A stretch of DNA of 64,000 bases, taken from NCBI RefSeq assembly GCF_015732185.1, contig NZ_WIQM01000007.1:62001-126000 (forward strand). The letters run 5' to 3'. This stretch comes from Pectinatus haikarae (GTDB taxonomy: Bacteria > Bacillota > Negativicutes > Selenomonadales > Selenomonadaceae). The notes below the pieces were generated by a model. The model made no database searches. It was not told the DNA's origin and was given only the letters and a program-made list of their open reading frames with translations. Made by a program: the position numbers and the translations under genes. Within the stretch, counting starts at the first letter, position 1; every line of letters begins with the position of its first letter. Positions 26,922 to 36,254 of this stretch are shown here, in pieces.

Positions 26922-26960
26922 AAAAAGTCTGCACCTCTTAAAATAAAAGAGCTGCAGACT
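26922..26960 (-). terminator. Intrinsic terminator after the sdh operon
   Basis: AGTCTGCACCTCTT (26926-26939) pairs with AAGAGCTGCAGACT (26947-26960), one mismatch, and on the minus strand ends in five T. It lies about 50 bases past sdhB. Confidence 0.8.
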
Positions 26961-27009
26961 TTCTATACTACACCGGACCGATTGCCAGCGCAATAAATTT
27001 AAATCAAAA

Positions 27010-27762
27010 TCATTTGTTGAAAATATTCTTTAAAGCCTGTTTATTAACATCACGATTGAGCTGTGCAAGATATGTTGTAAGTTTTATATCCTTAGGACAT
27101 ACTTCAACACAATTTTGACTGTTTCCGCAGCTCGTGATACCGCCTTTTTCCATTAAGGCATTAAGGCGCTTTTCTTTATCGAACTTTCCAAGAGGATTTA
27201 AATTGAACAGATATGCCTGAACAGTAGGAGCAGGTCCGATAAAATCAGACTGCGGGCCAACATTTGGACATGCTTCCAAACAACAGCCACAAGTCATGCA
27301 ATGCGATATTTCATAAGCTGTAGCAGCTGTATATGGATTCTGAATAGGGGCCGTATTGACTTCCCAGCTTCCGTCTATTTCTACCCAGCCTTGAATGCGC
27401 TTAAGACTTTCAAACATAACTGAACGATCAATCTGCAAATCACGTATTACCGGAAAAGTACGTGCAGGTGCAAGACGTATAGGCTGCGGAATCTGATCAA
27501 CAAGAGTTGCACAGGCTTGTCTTGCTTTACCATTTATTACCATCATGCAGGCACCGCAGACCTTTTCAAGACAATTACATTCCCATACTACGGGCGTAGT
27601 CTTTTTACCATCCTTTGTGACGGGTTTTTTCTGAATTTCCATCAAGGCAGCCACAACATTAAGAGCCGGACGATACGGCACTAAAAATTCTTCGGTATAA
27701 GGTTTACTGTCAGGACTATCCTGACGTTCTATAATAAAATGTACTGTTTTTTGTTCTGACAT
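27010..27762 (-). CDS. sdhB: Succinate dehydrogenase/fumarate reductase iron-sulfur subunit
   Basis: 250 residues with three cluster-binding sites: [2Fe-2S] ligands in WECNCLEKVCGACMMVING and the later RQAC, [4Fe-4S] in CMTCGCCLEACP, and [3Fe-4S] from CGNSQNC and CVEVCPKDI. It passes electrons between the flavoprotein and the cytochrome b subunit at the membrane's inner face. Start codon ATG with GGAGG upstream; the gene follows sdhA by 5 bases. Last gene of fumA-fumB-sdhC-sdhA-sdhB. Confidence 0.96.
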   Translation of the reverse strand: MSEQKTVHFIIERQDSPDSKPYTEEFLVPYRPALNVVAALMEIQKKPVTKDGKKTTPVVWECNCLEKVCGACMMVINGKARQACATLVDQIPQPIRLAPARTFPVIRDLQIDRSVMFESLKRIQGWVEIDGSWEVNTAPIQNPYTAATAYEISHCMTCGCCLEACPNVGPQSDFIGPAPTVQAYLFNLNPLGKFDKEKRLNALMEKGGITSCGNSQNCVEVCPKDIKLTTYLAQLNRDVNKQALKNIFNK

Positions 27763-27767
27763 TATTA

Positions 27768-29525
27768 TTATTTACCTCCCTTTGCAACATCATAACGACG
27801 CGGACGCGGTTTTATTAAAGAGTGGTCAAAATCTCTGTAGGAGATTTCTGGCTCATGCGTTTCCGTATTGTAGGAAGCGATGGTAGTTTTGAGGAATTTT
27901 TCATCATTACGATCCGGGAACTCAGGCTTATAATGAGCACCACGGCTTTCATCACGCATACGTGCAGCTTTGCAGATAACCATAGCATAAAGGATCATAT
28001 TACGCAGCTGACGAACAAACATAGCTTCCTGATTAGCCCAATGCCCCTTATCACTCACACCTATATCATTCCAGCGGGCAAGTATCTTTTTCAATTCATC
28101 CATGCAATAATCAAGTTCTTTATTAACACGAACAATCGTACAATATTTATTCATCAAATCGCCCAATTCATGATGCAACTCATGGGCATTTTCTATACCA
28201 TTCATACTAATAATACTTTCAAAATCATCAACACATGCCTGTTTAGCTGCGGCAAGCTGTACATCAGTGAGTTCATCGCCTATTTCATCACTTTCAGACC
28301 AACGGATAGCTTCGGGACCCGAAATAGTGCCGGAGTAAGCAGCTGAAAGCAGCGAATTGGCACCAAGACGATTTGCTCCATGATACTGATAATCACATTC
28401 GCCTGAAGCAAGAAGTGCAGGAATGTTTGTATTATGCTTTGTATCTACCCATATGCCACCCATCGAATAATGAACTGACGGATAGATCTGCATAGGAACT
28501 TTGCGAGGATCATCTCCAACAAATTCCGAATACATTTCCAGAATACCGCCTAATTTACGCTCAAGATATTCCGCCGGTATATGAGACAAATCCAAATATA
28601 CTCTGTTTTCACCGTTAATACCCAGCCCCTGATTCACACAGACATCATAAATGGCACGGGCTGCAATATCACGCGGCACAAGATTGCCATATGCAGGATA
28701 CATTGTTTCAAGAAAATACCACGGTTTGCCGTCTTTATATGTCCATACACGACCGCCTTCACCACGGCATGCTTCTGACATAAGACGATTTTTATCAGAC
28801 CCGGGGATTGCTGTAGGATGTATCTGAATAAACTCACTGTTGCCTATTTCAGCACCCTGCTGGTAAACAGCCGATACTGCAGAACCGTTGCAGATAGTAG
28901 ATGCTGTGCAGCGGCCAAATATGACACCAGGACCACCTGTAGCCAGTATAACCGCATCGGCAGAAAAAGCTTCAATTTCCATTGAATTCATATTCTGTGC
29001 AACAATACCGCGGCATACATTTTTGTCATTCTTTATAATTTTAATAAATTCCCAGAATTCATATTTCTTAACTTTACCTTTAACTTCCCATTTACGAACT
29101 TGTTCATCAAGTGCATAAAGAAGCTGTTGGCCTGTTGTTGAGCCAGCAAATACGGTACGTTTGTTCTTCTGTCCGCCAAAATTACGAAGATCAAGAACAC
29201 CTTCAGCCGTACGCGTAAATGGAACACCCATGCGATCAAACATCTTTATAAGTTTAGGAGCAGTTTCACACATACCTTTTACAGCGGTCTGATCAGCTAA
29301 AAAATCACCGCCGTATACGGTATCATCAAAATGTTCCCAAGTTGTATCGTTTTGACCCTTAGTGTTCATGCAGGCATTGATACCGCCCTGTGCACACAAG
29401 GAATGCGAACGTTTTACAGGACAATACGAAAATAATTTCAATTCGCCGCCTGCTTCGCAAATTTTAATAGCTGCCATAAGACCTGATAATCCGCCGCCGA
29501 CAACAATTATATTCTTTTTACTCAC
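27768..29525 (-). CDS. sdhA: Succinate dehydrogenase/fumarate reductase flavoprotein subunit
   Basis: 585 residues. FAD-binding GGGLSGLMAAI at the start, HSLCAQGGINACM (with the His region for covalent FAD), then QIHPTAIPG, SEACRGEGGRVW and YPSVHYSMGGIWVD around the active site. It interconverts fumarate and succinate. The start is GTG (29525) with GGAGAG about 8 bases before. The C-A-B order with a single cytochrome subunit is the B. subtilis/Wolinella-type arrangement. In a fermenter, fumarate reduction is the likely direction. Confidence 0.97.
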   Translation of the reverse strand: MSKKNIIVVGGGLSGLMAAIKICEAGGELKLFSYCPVKRSHSLCAQGGINACMNTKGQNDTTWEHFDDTVYGGDFLADQTAVKGMCETAPKLIKMFDRMGVPFTRTAEGVLDLRNFGGQKNKRTVFAGSTTGQQLLYALDEQVRKWEVKGKVKKYEFWEFIKIIKNDKNVCRGIVAQNMNSMEIEAFSADAVILATGGPGVIFGRCTASTICNGSAVSAVYQQGAEIGNSEFIQIHPTAIPGSDKNRLMSEACRGEGGRVWTYKDGKPWYFLETMYPAYGNLVPRDIAARAIYDVCVNQGLGINGENRVYLDLSHIPAEYLERKLGGILEMYSEFVGDDPRKVPMQIYPSVHYSMGGIWVDTKHNTNIPALLASGECDYQYHGANRLGANSLLSAAYSGTISGPEAIRWSESDEIGDELTDVQLAAAKQACVDDFESIISMNGIENAHELHHELGDLMNKYCTIVRVNKELDYCMDELKKILARWNDIGVSDKGHWANQEAMFVRQLRNMILYAMVICKAARMRDESRGAHYKPEFPDRNDEKFLKTTIASYNTETHEPEISYRDFDHSLIKPRPRRYDVAKGGK

Positions 29526-29559
29526 GTAGCTTCTCTCCTTATTTTTAATAAAAAACTAA

Positions 29560-30180
29560 TCAATGCATTTTATATGCTGCCATGAATGCAATGGTAACAA
29601 GAGATAACAAAACACATACAAGCATCATTACTCTGCCAATGAATGTCTGAATGCGCGGCCCTTTAGCTATGCCCCATGTCATGCATAAAGTGGTAACACC
29701 ATTGCAAAAATGGAATATAGCAGCAATCATGCCAGCAAGATAAAGAATAAACCATCCCATATTATTAAACATTTGATCAAGTAGAGCATATGAAATCGGG
29801 GTGCCTCCGCCTTTTGTGAAAATGCGCAGATCAACAACGTGGATAATTAAGAAAACAAAAAGAAAAATAGCCGTCCATCTTTGAAGTGCAAACTGCCAGT
29901 TCCGAGTGTAGCCATATTGTGACGGATTGTTTTTTGCCTGCAGAGCAATATATAATCCATAGATCATATGGAAAAGAAATGGAATAGCAAGACCAAAAAT
30001 TTCGATTACAAGCATAATGTCATGCGGTATCAAAGCAATTTTGCCAATAGCCTCGTTAAAAGCTGCCGGGCCTCCAAGAGCCTCTGCATTGGTTAAAACA
30101 TGTTCTAACAAGAATAATCCCATTGGAACGATCCCGCAAATGGAATGCAGGCGACGAATGTAAAATGTTACATGGAACAT
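29560..30180 (-). CDS. sdhC: Succinate dehydrogenase/fumarate reductase cytochrome b subunit
   Basis: 206 residues with five membrane helices and conserved His in RRLHSICGIVPMG, LLEHVLTN, LFHMIYGLY and LIIHVVDLR, as in the di-heme B-type (B558) family. It ties quinone chemistry to the SdhAB head. Because both hemes sit in one subunit, electron transfer can be coupled to the membrane potential. AGGAGGG precedes the ATG. It lies between fumB and sdhA, about 35 bases from sdhA. Confidence 0.95.
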   Translation of the reverse strand: MFHVTFYIRRLHSICGIVPMGLFLLEHVLTNAEALGGPAAFNEAIGKIALIPHDIMLVIEIFGLAIPFLFHMIYGLYIALQAKNNPSQYGYTRNWQFALQRWTAIFLFVFLIIHVVDLRIFTKGGGTPISYALLDQMFNNMGWFILYLAGMIAAIFHFCNGVTTLCMTWGIAKGPRIQTFIGRVMMLVCVLLSLVTIAFMAAYKMH

Positions 30181-30295
30181 TATAACCCTCCTATTGTTAA
30201 TCCCAACTCGGGAAAATTAAAATAAGGAAACTTCGTAACAAACTAAGTTAAAGAATATACACGGCTTGTTATCGGAGCTTTCCGAATCTCTAAAA

Positions 30296-30853
30296 TTAAA
30301 GTTTACGATAAGGTTTTTGACCTATTTCGTAGAAATTATTTCCCTCTGAGTCAATAACAACAATAGCAGGGAAATCCTCAACAGTCAGTGCAGCCAGAGC
30401 TTCCGGACCAAGTTCCGGATACGCGATCACTTCATACTTTTTCACAGATTTCGCGATAAATGCAGCAGCTCCGCCGACAGCAGCAAAATATGTAGTGCCA
30501 TTCTTTTTCATTGATTCTATAACTTCAGGTGTGCGGGAGCCCTTGCCAATCATTCCTTTAATGCCTTGTTCAAGCATCGTCGGTGTATACGCATCCATAC
30601 GCCCCGCTGTTGTCGGTCCGCAGGAGCCAATGGGATCTCCGGGTTTTGCCGGTGTAGGACCAAGATAATAAACAATTTGATCATGCCAATCTATAGGAAG
30701 TTTTTCTCCTCTTGCCAAAGCTTCTGTCATGACCTTGTGAGCTGCATCACGCGCACTATAAATAACCCCGCTTATCAAAACACTGTCGCCAGCTTTAAGC
30801 TTGCGGGACTTTTCTTCCGTTAAAGGTGTAGTAATACGAATTTTTTCAGCCAT
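30296..30853 (-). CDS. fumB: Class I fumarase, beta subunit
   Basis: 185 residues, matching the C-terminal half of iron-sulfur fumarases: LKAGDSVLISGVIYSARDAAHK, GDPIGSCGPTTAGRMDAYTP and TYFAAVGGAAAFIAKSVKK. It works with the alpha subunit encoded next door to interconvert fumarate and malate. GGGGAGG lies before the ATG. The symbol is used here for the two-subunit form; a tartrate dehydratase beta subunit is a less likely reading given the sdh genes that follow. Confidence 0.9.
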   Translation of the reverse strand: MAEKIRITTPLTEEKSRKLKAGDSVLISGVIYSARDAAHKVMTEALARGEKLPIDWHDQIVYYLGPTPAKPGDPIGSCGPTTAGRMDAYTPTMLEQGIKGMIGKGSRTPEVIESMKKNGTTYFAAVGGAAAFIAKSVKKYEVIAYPELGPEALAALTVEDFPAIVVIDSEGNNFYEIGQKPYRKL

Positions 30854-30876
30854 TATTAACTTTCCTCCCCTAATTA

Positions 30877-31719
30877 TTATAATACACGTTTACTGTGACG
30901 TGTAGCGTGACAACAGATAGTCACGGCAACCGGCAGCCCTGCTATATGGGTAGGACCCCATTCAATATTGACAGCTAATGCAGATGTCGTACCGCCAAGC
31001 TGAGGACCAATACCAGTTTTATTAACCATTTCCAAAAGCTCTTCTTCAAGTGCAGCATACTGAGGATGAGCATTGCGGACAGTTAAGGGGCGCAGTAAAG
31101 CCCGTTTTGAATAATAAGCGGCCTTATCCATTGTGCCGCCGATTCCAACGCCTATGACCATGGGCGGACAAGGATTACAGCTTGCATGCAGTATAATTTC
31201 CATGACAGCCTTCTTAACGCCTTCAACACCGTCTGCCGGAACAAGCATCTTTATACCTGATTTATTTTCACTGCCAAAACCCTTAGGTTCTATTTCAATT
31301 TTCAGTTTATCGCCCGGCACCACTTCGGTATAAATAATAGCCGGAGTATTGTTTTGGGTATTCTTTCTATCAAACAGTGGTTCAGCAACTACCGATTTTC
31401 TCAAAAAACCTTCCGTATATCCCTTGGCCACTCCAGCATTGATAGCGTCATTGAGACTGCCGCCTTCAATGTGAAGATCCTGACCTATTTCAACAAAAAC
31501 AATGGTCATTCCTGTATCCTGACAAATAGGCCGATCTTCAGATCTGGCAATTTCAGAATTCTTGATGATCTGATCAAGAACATCCCGGCCTACTGGAGAT
31601 TCTTCAGTTTCTCTGCCTTTCTTTAATGCTTCATAAACATCTTCAGGCAAATAGTAAGCAGCTTCTTTACACATCTGTGCAACTTCTTGTGTAATTTGTT
31701 CTACCTGTATAGTACGCAT
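30877..31719 (-). CDS. fumA: Class I fumarase, alpha subunit
   Basis: 280 residues, the N-terminal half of class I fumarases, holding the oxygen-sensitive [4Fe-4S] cluster. Candidate cluster cysteines are in DRPICQDTGM and HASCNPCPPMVIGVGIGGTMD. First gene of fumA-fumB-sdhC-sdhA-sdhB, an operon that couples malate dehydration to fumarate reduction. ATG 31719 is chosen: GGAGGG lies 5 bases before it, while the longest frame begins 16 codons further up inside the promoter region. Confidence 0.92.
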   Translation of the reverse strand: MRTIQVEQITQEVAQMCKEAAYYLPEDVYEALKKGRETEESPVGRDVLDQIIKNSEIARSEDRPICQDTGMTIVFVEIGQDLHIEGGSLNDAINAGVAKGYTEGFLRKSVVAEPLFDRKNTQNNTPAIIYTEVVPGDKLKIEIEPKGFGSENKSGIKMLVPADGVEGVKKAVMEIILHASCNPCPPMVIGVGIGGTMDKAAYYSKRALLRPLTVRNAHPQYAALEEELLEMVNKTGIGPQLGGTTSALAVNIEWGPTHIAGLPVAVTICCHATRHSKRVL

Positions 31720-31757
31720 ATAAACCCTCCTAGAATATAATGTCCCCAATGAAATAA

Positions 31758-31786
31758 ATGTTATCACATTTTTAAAATGCTTTCAA
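31758..31786 (-). promoter_or_regulatory. Promoter of the fum-sdh operon
   Basis: Minus strand TTGAAA (31786-31781), 17-base spacer, TAACAT (31763-31758), about 40 bases before the fumA start. The region between it and position 31890 has no other clear signal. Confidence 0.6.
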
Positions 31787-31890
31787 GCCTTTAACAGCAA
31801 GTATTTACAGATTTAAAAAGGTGAAACTGATTCATTTTTCATTTTACAATATTTATGCTGCGGCTCATCAGTGATAAATATTAAATATTA

Positions 31891-32373
31891 TCATATTGTA
31901 TACCTGTTTACTTGGAATAAATTTTTATCCCCATAAAGTTCTAAAATTGCAAAGCTGCCTTCTTTTCCGTCACGAGGCAAAGAAATACTTCCGGGATTTA
32001 AAAATAATCTGTTTTTTTCATATTTTTCACAATAAACGTGGCTGTGTCCAAAGATAACTATATCTGCACGGTTTCTCCCTGCCAATTCACTCAGATAATC
32101 AATTCCCCATTTAACCTGATATTTGTGTCCATGTGTGAGCCAAATTTTTTTGTTCTCCAGCACAAAAAATTTATCTTCAGGAATAGCTGTATTATTCCAG
32201 TCACCGTTGCCAGCCACTTTTATAACGGGAACAGTGACCATTTTCTCCAAATATGCGGCGTCTTGCACATAGTCTCCCGCATGCAGCCATATGTCTACAA
32301 AAGGAGCTTTTTCAATTGCTTTTTTTACAGCCATCGTATTACCATGGCTGTCACTGATGACCCCCGCTATCAT
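31891..32373 (-). CDS. YfcE/MJ0936-family metallophosphodiesterase
   Basis: 160 residues with all calcineurin-like metal motifs: ISDSHGN, HAGDYVQD, GNGDWN, THGHKYQV and GHSHV. Members hydrolyse phosphodiesters in vitro; the natural substrate is unknown. Its start overlaps the end of rdgB by 4 bases, the common rph-rdgB-yfcE order in Firmicutes, which suggests a role near nucleotide or RNA turnover. Confidence 0.92.
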   Translation of the reverse strand: MIAGVISDSHGNTMAVKKAIEKAPFVDIWLHAGDYVQDAAYLEKMVTVPVIKVAGNGDWNNTAIPEDKFFVLENKKIWLTHGHKYQVKWGIDYLSELAGRNRADIVIFGHSHVYCEKYEKNRLFLNPGSISLPRDGKEGSFAILELYGDKNLFQVNRYTI

Positions 32374-32966
32374 GCCAAATATTCAGCGAGTAATATTTTC
32401 ATTCTTTTTACTGCTTTACCCCTATGGCTTATTTCATTTTTTTCCAAGGCAGATATTTCCGCCATGCTTTTTTTGCCTCCGCGGATATAAAAATACGGAT
32501 CATAGCCAAAACCATTACTGCCCTTTGGTGACAATTTTATTTTTCCTTCACATTCACCCTCTGCCTGTAATATTCTTCCGTTTATATCAAAAAATGCCAG
32601 AACGCATTTATAACGGGCATTTGATGAATCAACCCCCGCTTTTTTCATCTCACTGATCATTTTTTTATTATTATCACCGTCACTCGCATTATCACCTGCG
32701 AATCTGGCCGAATATATACCCGGTCGTTTGTCAAGAATATCTATTTCCAGACCAGAATCATCGGCAAGACATGCCTGACCTGTCAATCTGGAATAAAAGG
32801 CCGCCTTTATACGTGCATTTTCCGCAAAAGTATGCCCGCTTTCTACTGCGTCGGGTAATTCGCCAAATTCGTCAAGTGCTCTTATAATCACCGGCAGCTC
32901 TGCGAATTCTTCTACCATTTCTCTTATTTTCCCTTTATTTTTTGTTGCAATAATAATTGTCTTCAT
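32370..32966 (-). CDS. rdgB: XTP/dITP pyrophosphatase (RdgB/HAM1)
   Basis: 198 residues that cleave non-canonical XTP, ITP and dITP to monophosphates and so keep them out of DNA. Motifs ATKNKGKIREM, CLADDSGLEID and GFGYDPYFY are diagnostic. The ATG at 32966 starts MKTIIIATKN, the usual N-terminus; a longer frame would run into rph. It lies 2 bases after the rph stop. Confidence 0.95.
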   Translation of the reverse strand: MKTIIIATKNKGKIREMVEEFAELPVIIRALDEFGELPDAVESGHTFAENARIKAAFYSRLTGQACLADDSGLEIDILDKRPGIYSARFAGDNASDGDNNKKMISEMKKAGVDSSNARYKCVLAFFDINGRILQAEGECEGKIKLSPKGSNGFGYDPYFYIRGGKKSMAEISALEKNEISHRGKAVKRMKILLAEYLA

Positions 32967-32968
32967 TT

Positions 32969-33715
32969 TTACGGCTCTCTGCCTATCCTCCATCCAAGAT
33001 GATTCCCTAAAATATTTTTTTGATATGAGATCAGTTCATTGATACCGATTTCAGCCTTCTGCAGCAGTGCGTCAAGCTGCCGCCTGGAAAAGGGATGTTC
33101 TTCTCCTGTTCCCTGTATTTCAACAAAATCGCCTCTGCCTGTCATAACTACATTCATATCGACCACTGCACGACTATCTTCCTCATAGCAGAGATCTAAA
33201 ACTGCATCATTTTCATTTATTATTCCTACACTGGTTGCAGCCAAAAAATCTTTTACAGGAAATATGCTGTGTGTGTCGTAAATACTTTCCATCGCGTCAA
33301 CAAGTGCAATAAAGGATCCTGTAATCGCTGCGGTACGTGTTCCTCCGTCAGCCTGAATGACATCACAATCAATAATTATATTTTTTTCACCCAAGGCCTT
33401 CAAATCCATTATGCTGCGCAGGCATCTGCCGATAAGACGCTGTATTTCCTGTGTTCTGCCGCTCATTCTGCCGCGGGCAGCTTCTCTGGCCGCCCGAGTC
33501 TGTGTCGATCCAGGAAGCAGCGAATATTCGGCGGAAAGCCAGCCGGTTCCTGTCCCTTTAAGAAATTTCGGTACTTGCTGAGCTATTGTGGCCGAACAAA
33601 TCACCTTTGTATCGCCTGTTTCTATTAAAACAGAACCTGCTGGATTTTTTAAATAATGCCGCGTGATTTTTACATAGCGAAGTTCATTTTCGCTTCGTCC
33701 ATCAATTCTTTTCAT
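32969..33715 (-). CDS. rph: Ribonuclease PH
   Basis: 248 residues. A phosphate-dependent 3' exoribonuclease that trims tRNA precursors. Typical blocks are [50 protein letters not shown] and [23 protein letters not shown] 33715 is chosen because AGGGGG stands 6 bases before it; a longer frame of 11 more codons lacks a site. First gene of the rph-rdgB-phosphodiesterase unit. Confidence 0.96.
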   Translation of the reverse strand: MKRIDGRSENELRYVKITRHYLKNPAGSVLIETGDTKVICSATIAQQVPKFLKGTGTGWLSAEYSLLPGSTQTRAAREAARGRMSGRTQEIQRLIGRCLRSIMDLKALGEKNIIIDCDVIQADGGTRTAAITGSFIALVDAMESIYDTHSIFPVKDFLAATSVGIINENDAVLDLCYEEDSRAVVDMNVVMTGRGDFVEIQGTGEEHPFSRRQLDALLQKAEIGINELISYQKNILGNHLGWRIGREP

Positions 33716-33768
33716 AAAGAACCCCCTATTATTTAAAAACATTAGCACTGATCCATCATGCTGTGTGT

Positions 33769-34908
33769 TTAAACAAGAGTAAATATTGTTATTTCCGGCG
33801 GGCAGCCTATCCTAAAAGGAAACCAGCTGCCCGCACCTGTACTTACATAGCCGTAACAGCTATCTTGAATAAACATTCCCCGGACATATTTAAATCCCGG
33901 AAAAAGAGGATGCCCGAATATTCCAAGCTGTCCACCGTGTGTATGTCCCGTAAGAGCCAGATCTATATGATTGGCAAACGCATTATCAATAAAATCAGAA
34001 TGATGTGCCAGAAGAATTTTTACCGAATCGGACGGTACACCGTTCAACGCGTTTTTCATATAGGTTTCTCCAAGCATGGCAAAACGCTCACGATCCTGCG
34101 GATAGTCAACACCAATAACAGAAAGCTTATCATCACCTCTATTGATAATGATACTTTCATTTGTCAAAACATGTATATCCGTCTTCGCTAAATTTTTCTT
34201 GATAGCGGTCATATTTCTCATATATTCATGATTGCCCCAGCAATAATAAATACCATATCTGAATTTGCCGCAATATTGCCCGATAAGAGCAATGGCTTCT
34301 GCATTTATCTTATCATCGTCAAAAATATCGCCTGTAACTGCCAAAATATCCGGGTTTAGGGCAGCTAAGCGATCCATCGTAACTCTCAGTTTGTCAATGG
34401 AAAAATAACTCCCGATATGAACATCTGTCAGCTGTGCTATTTTTATGTCTTTCCACGCTCCTGCATTATGTACCTTAATATCATATTTATTCAACACCAC
34501 ATCATTTTTTTCTATGAGACTTCCATATAACACCATTCCCTCTATAGGAACCAATGCCGATTTCATTAAAAAATTACGTCTGGAAAGGTCAACAGAAGCA
34601 TCCGTGATTATATCATATATTTTAATAATACAATTCACAATCAATGCAAAAGCAGAAAAAAATATCTCAGTCACAAAAACAATTATAAAAAACTGCTGAA
34701 AAACAGATATTACAGTTGATTCTCCCGGTATGAATTTACTGCAAAATAATGCAGCCAATAAAAAAATATTAAAAAGTAAAACTCTAAAATATATATTATT
34801 TCGACCAATACGAGGATAAAGCTGTCTGATCAGTCTGGCAGATAAAACTGAAAAAATAATAAGCACCGCAAACACACAGGTCAAAAAAATCATAAACATC
34901 TTTATCAC
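33769..34908 (-). CDS. Membrane-anchored metallophosphoesterase (YkuE-like)
   Basis: 379 residues: about three membrane helices in the first 100 residues, a basic segment (SRRNFLMKS) and then a calcineurin-like phosphoesterase domain with [30 protein letters not shown] and GHTHGGQLG. The catalytic domain probably faces outward. Related YkuE proteins have been linked to wall or lipid metabolism, but the substrate is not established here. It stands between rph and the CofE-like gene. Confidence 0.88.
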   Translation of the reverse strand: MIKMFMIFLTCVFAVLIIFSVLSARLIRQLYPRIGRNNIYFRVLLFNIFLLAALFCSKFIPGESTVISVFQQFFIIVFVTEIFFSAFALIVNCIIKIYDIITDASVDLSRRNFLMKSALVPIEGMVLYGSLIEKNDVVLNKYDIKVHNAGAWKDIKIAQLTDVHIGSYFSIDKLRVTMDRLAALNPDILAVTGDIFDDDKINAEAIALIGQYCGKFRYGIYYCWGNHEYMRNMTAIKKNLAKTDIHVLTNESIIINRGDDKLSVIGVDYPQDRERFAMLGETYMKNALNGVPSDSVKILLAHHSDFIDNAFANHIDLALTGHTHGGQLGIFGHPLFPGFKYVRGMFIQDSCYGYVSTGAGSWFPFRIGCPPEITIFTLV

Positions 34909-35024
34909 CCTAATTTCAAAACTTACCGCAATAATAGTACAAATAACAATTTATTATAACACAAAAGTCACTAATGTCGAAAGAAAAGCACCGGACAAAA
35001 TTTTCTTCTGCCACGGCGCTTTTT

Positions 35025-35678
35025 TCAATCAGCCTGATATTGTTTAAAGTTTTTTATTATAACTATAGGTGTTTTTTGCGAAGCATTGCCAAATGGATTA
35101 TCAAGCAGCAGGCTGGCAACCTTGCTGCCGTCCACCCCGTCTGTCACTCCTACAATGCGCGATCGCTTCAGATCATTCACATCAGCAATGACTGCGCCAA
35201 AACAGCCCAGCCTTTTTTTTAACTTTTCTACAACTTCATTTGGTTTTTCAGGCCCGTAAACTATACATTTATCAAAAGGCGGCATCGTTCCTGTAACATC
35301 ATCAATCAGCGCTGCCTGTTCTCCGCCCCATTTATAAAACCAGCCGCCCTGTCCGAAAAGTTTTGCAATGAAGCCAAAAAATAAAGCAAATGCGACCCGC
35401 CACTTTCCTTCCACATCCATAAGAGACTGCATACCATGGGGACTGGCCAGACTGCCGTAATCAGGTATAAAACGGCAGCAGAAAAGAGCTGTTTTAGATA
35501 TTTTCAAGTCCTCAGGTCTTATAAATCGACCTTGTGTTATAGCAACAACACTTTCCGCTACAGAAATAACATCATTATCCGTTATTTTTCCCTTAGTGTA
35601 CTTTTCTATAACGTTTATAATATCATCTTGTTCCGTCAATATCCTTGTCGGAACCGAAATTATTTGCACTTCACTCAT
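35025..35678 (-). CDS. CofE-like F420-0:glutamyl ligase family protein
   Basis: 217 residues resembling the F420-0:gamma-glutamyl ligase fold (PF01996): TRILTEQDDIINVIEKYTKGKITDNDVISVAESVVAITQGR, then GMQSLMDVEGKWRVAFA and the late SRIVGVTDGVDGSKVASLLLDNP block. No other F420 gene is in the window and Negativicutes are not known for F420, so a different amide-ligase substrate is likely. It lies between a membrane phosphoesterase and a small anchored protein gene. Confidence 0.75.
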   Translation of the reverse strand: MSEVQIISVPTRILTEQDDIINVIEKYTKGKITDNDVISVAESVVAITQGRFIRPEDLKISKTALFCCRFIPDYGSLASPHGMQSLMDVEGKWRVAFALFFGFIAKLFGQGGWFYKWGGEQAALIDDVTGTMPPFDKCIVYGPEKPNEVVEKLKKRLGCFGAVIADVNDLKRSRIVGVTDGVDGSKVASLLLDNPFGNASQKTPIVIIKNFKQYQAD

Positions 35679-35701
35679 TGTATCAATCCTCCACTGTTAT
35701 A

Positions 35702-36238
35702 TCAGTCGATAAGTTCTAAATCCAATAAAGATGCTATTTCTTTTGCAGACAACACAAGACGTTTTTTGGATAAAGCCGCCTCATGACGTGCTGTATGCTG
35801 ATAAATGATGTCTACGGGTACATCAACCATATGGCGCAGTGTATTTCGTATATCTCCGCGATTCCTGTCAATAAGTTCAATTTTTACTGTCAGGTTTATT
35901 TTTTCAAATTTTTGAATAAGTACAGCCTCAAAGTAATCGTCCTCACGCGGTACACCTGCCAATTGGACTTTCCCTCTGACTTCAATGCCATCAAATTGCT
36001 CATACGGTAATTGCGAACGCACAAAGCAATCCATTATCGTGGCACATTGTTTCCCAGCATTCACTATTTCAAACTCCGCAGAAAAAACAACGCGGCTTTT
36101 TTCATTCTCTTCAACAATAAAAGGTGTATGCTTCTCAATACAAAATTGTATATCAGCATCACCAATTTGCCGCCATTTCAAATAAACCAGGATTATTACA
36201 ATTATTAGCGCTATTAATATTATGCCTAAAACTTGCAT
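35702..36238 (-). CDS. Membrane-anchored protein, function unknown
   Basis: 178 residues: one N-terminal helix (about residues 2-21, QVLGIILIALIIVIILVYLK), then a soluble domain of alternating beta strands (VVFSAEFEIVNAGKQCATIMDCFVRSQLPYEQFDGIEVRGKV...). I recognise no family. The ATG at 36238 is used since GGAGG lies 7 bases before it. It lies 23 bases upstream of the CofE-like gene and just downstream of murI on the same strand, so co-transcription is likely. Confidence 0.75.
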   Translation of the reverse strand: MQVLGIILIALIIVIILVYLKWRQIGDADIQFCIEKHTPFIVEENEKSRVVFSAEFEIVNAGKQCATIMDCFVRSQLPYEQFDGIEVRGKVQLAGVPREDDYFEAVLIQKFEKINLTVKIELIDRNRGDIRNTLRHMVDVPVDIIYQHTARHEAALSKKRLVLSAKEIASLLDLELID

Positions 36239-36254
36239 CAATTTGCCTCCATAA

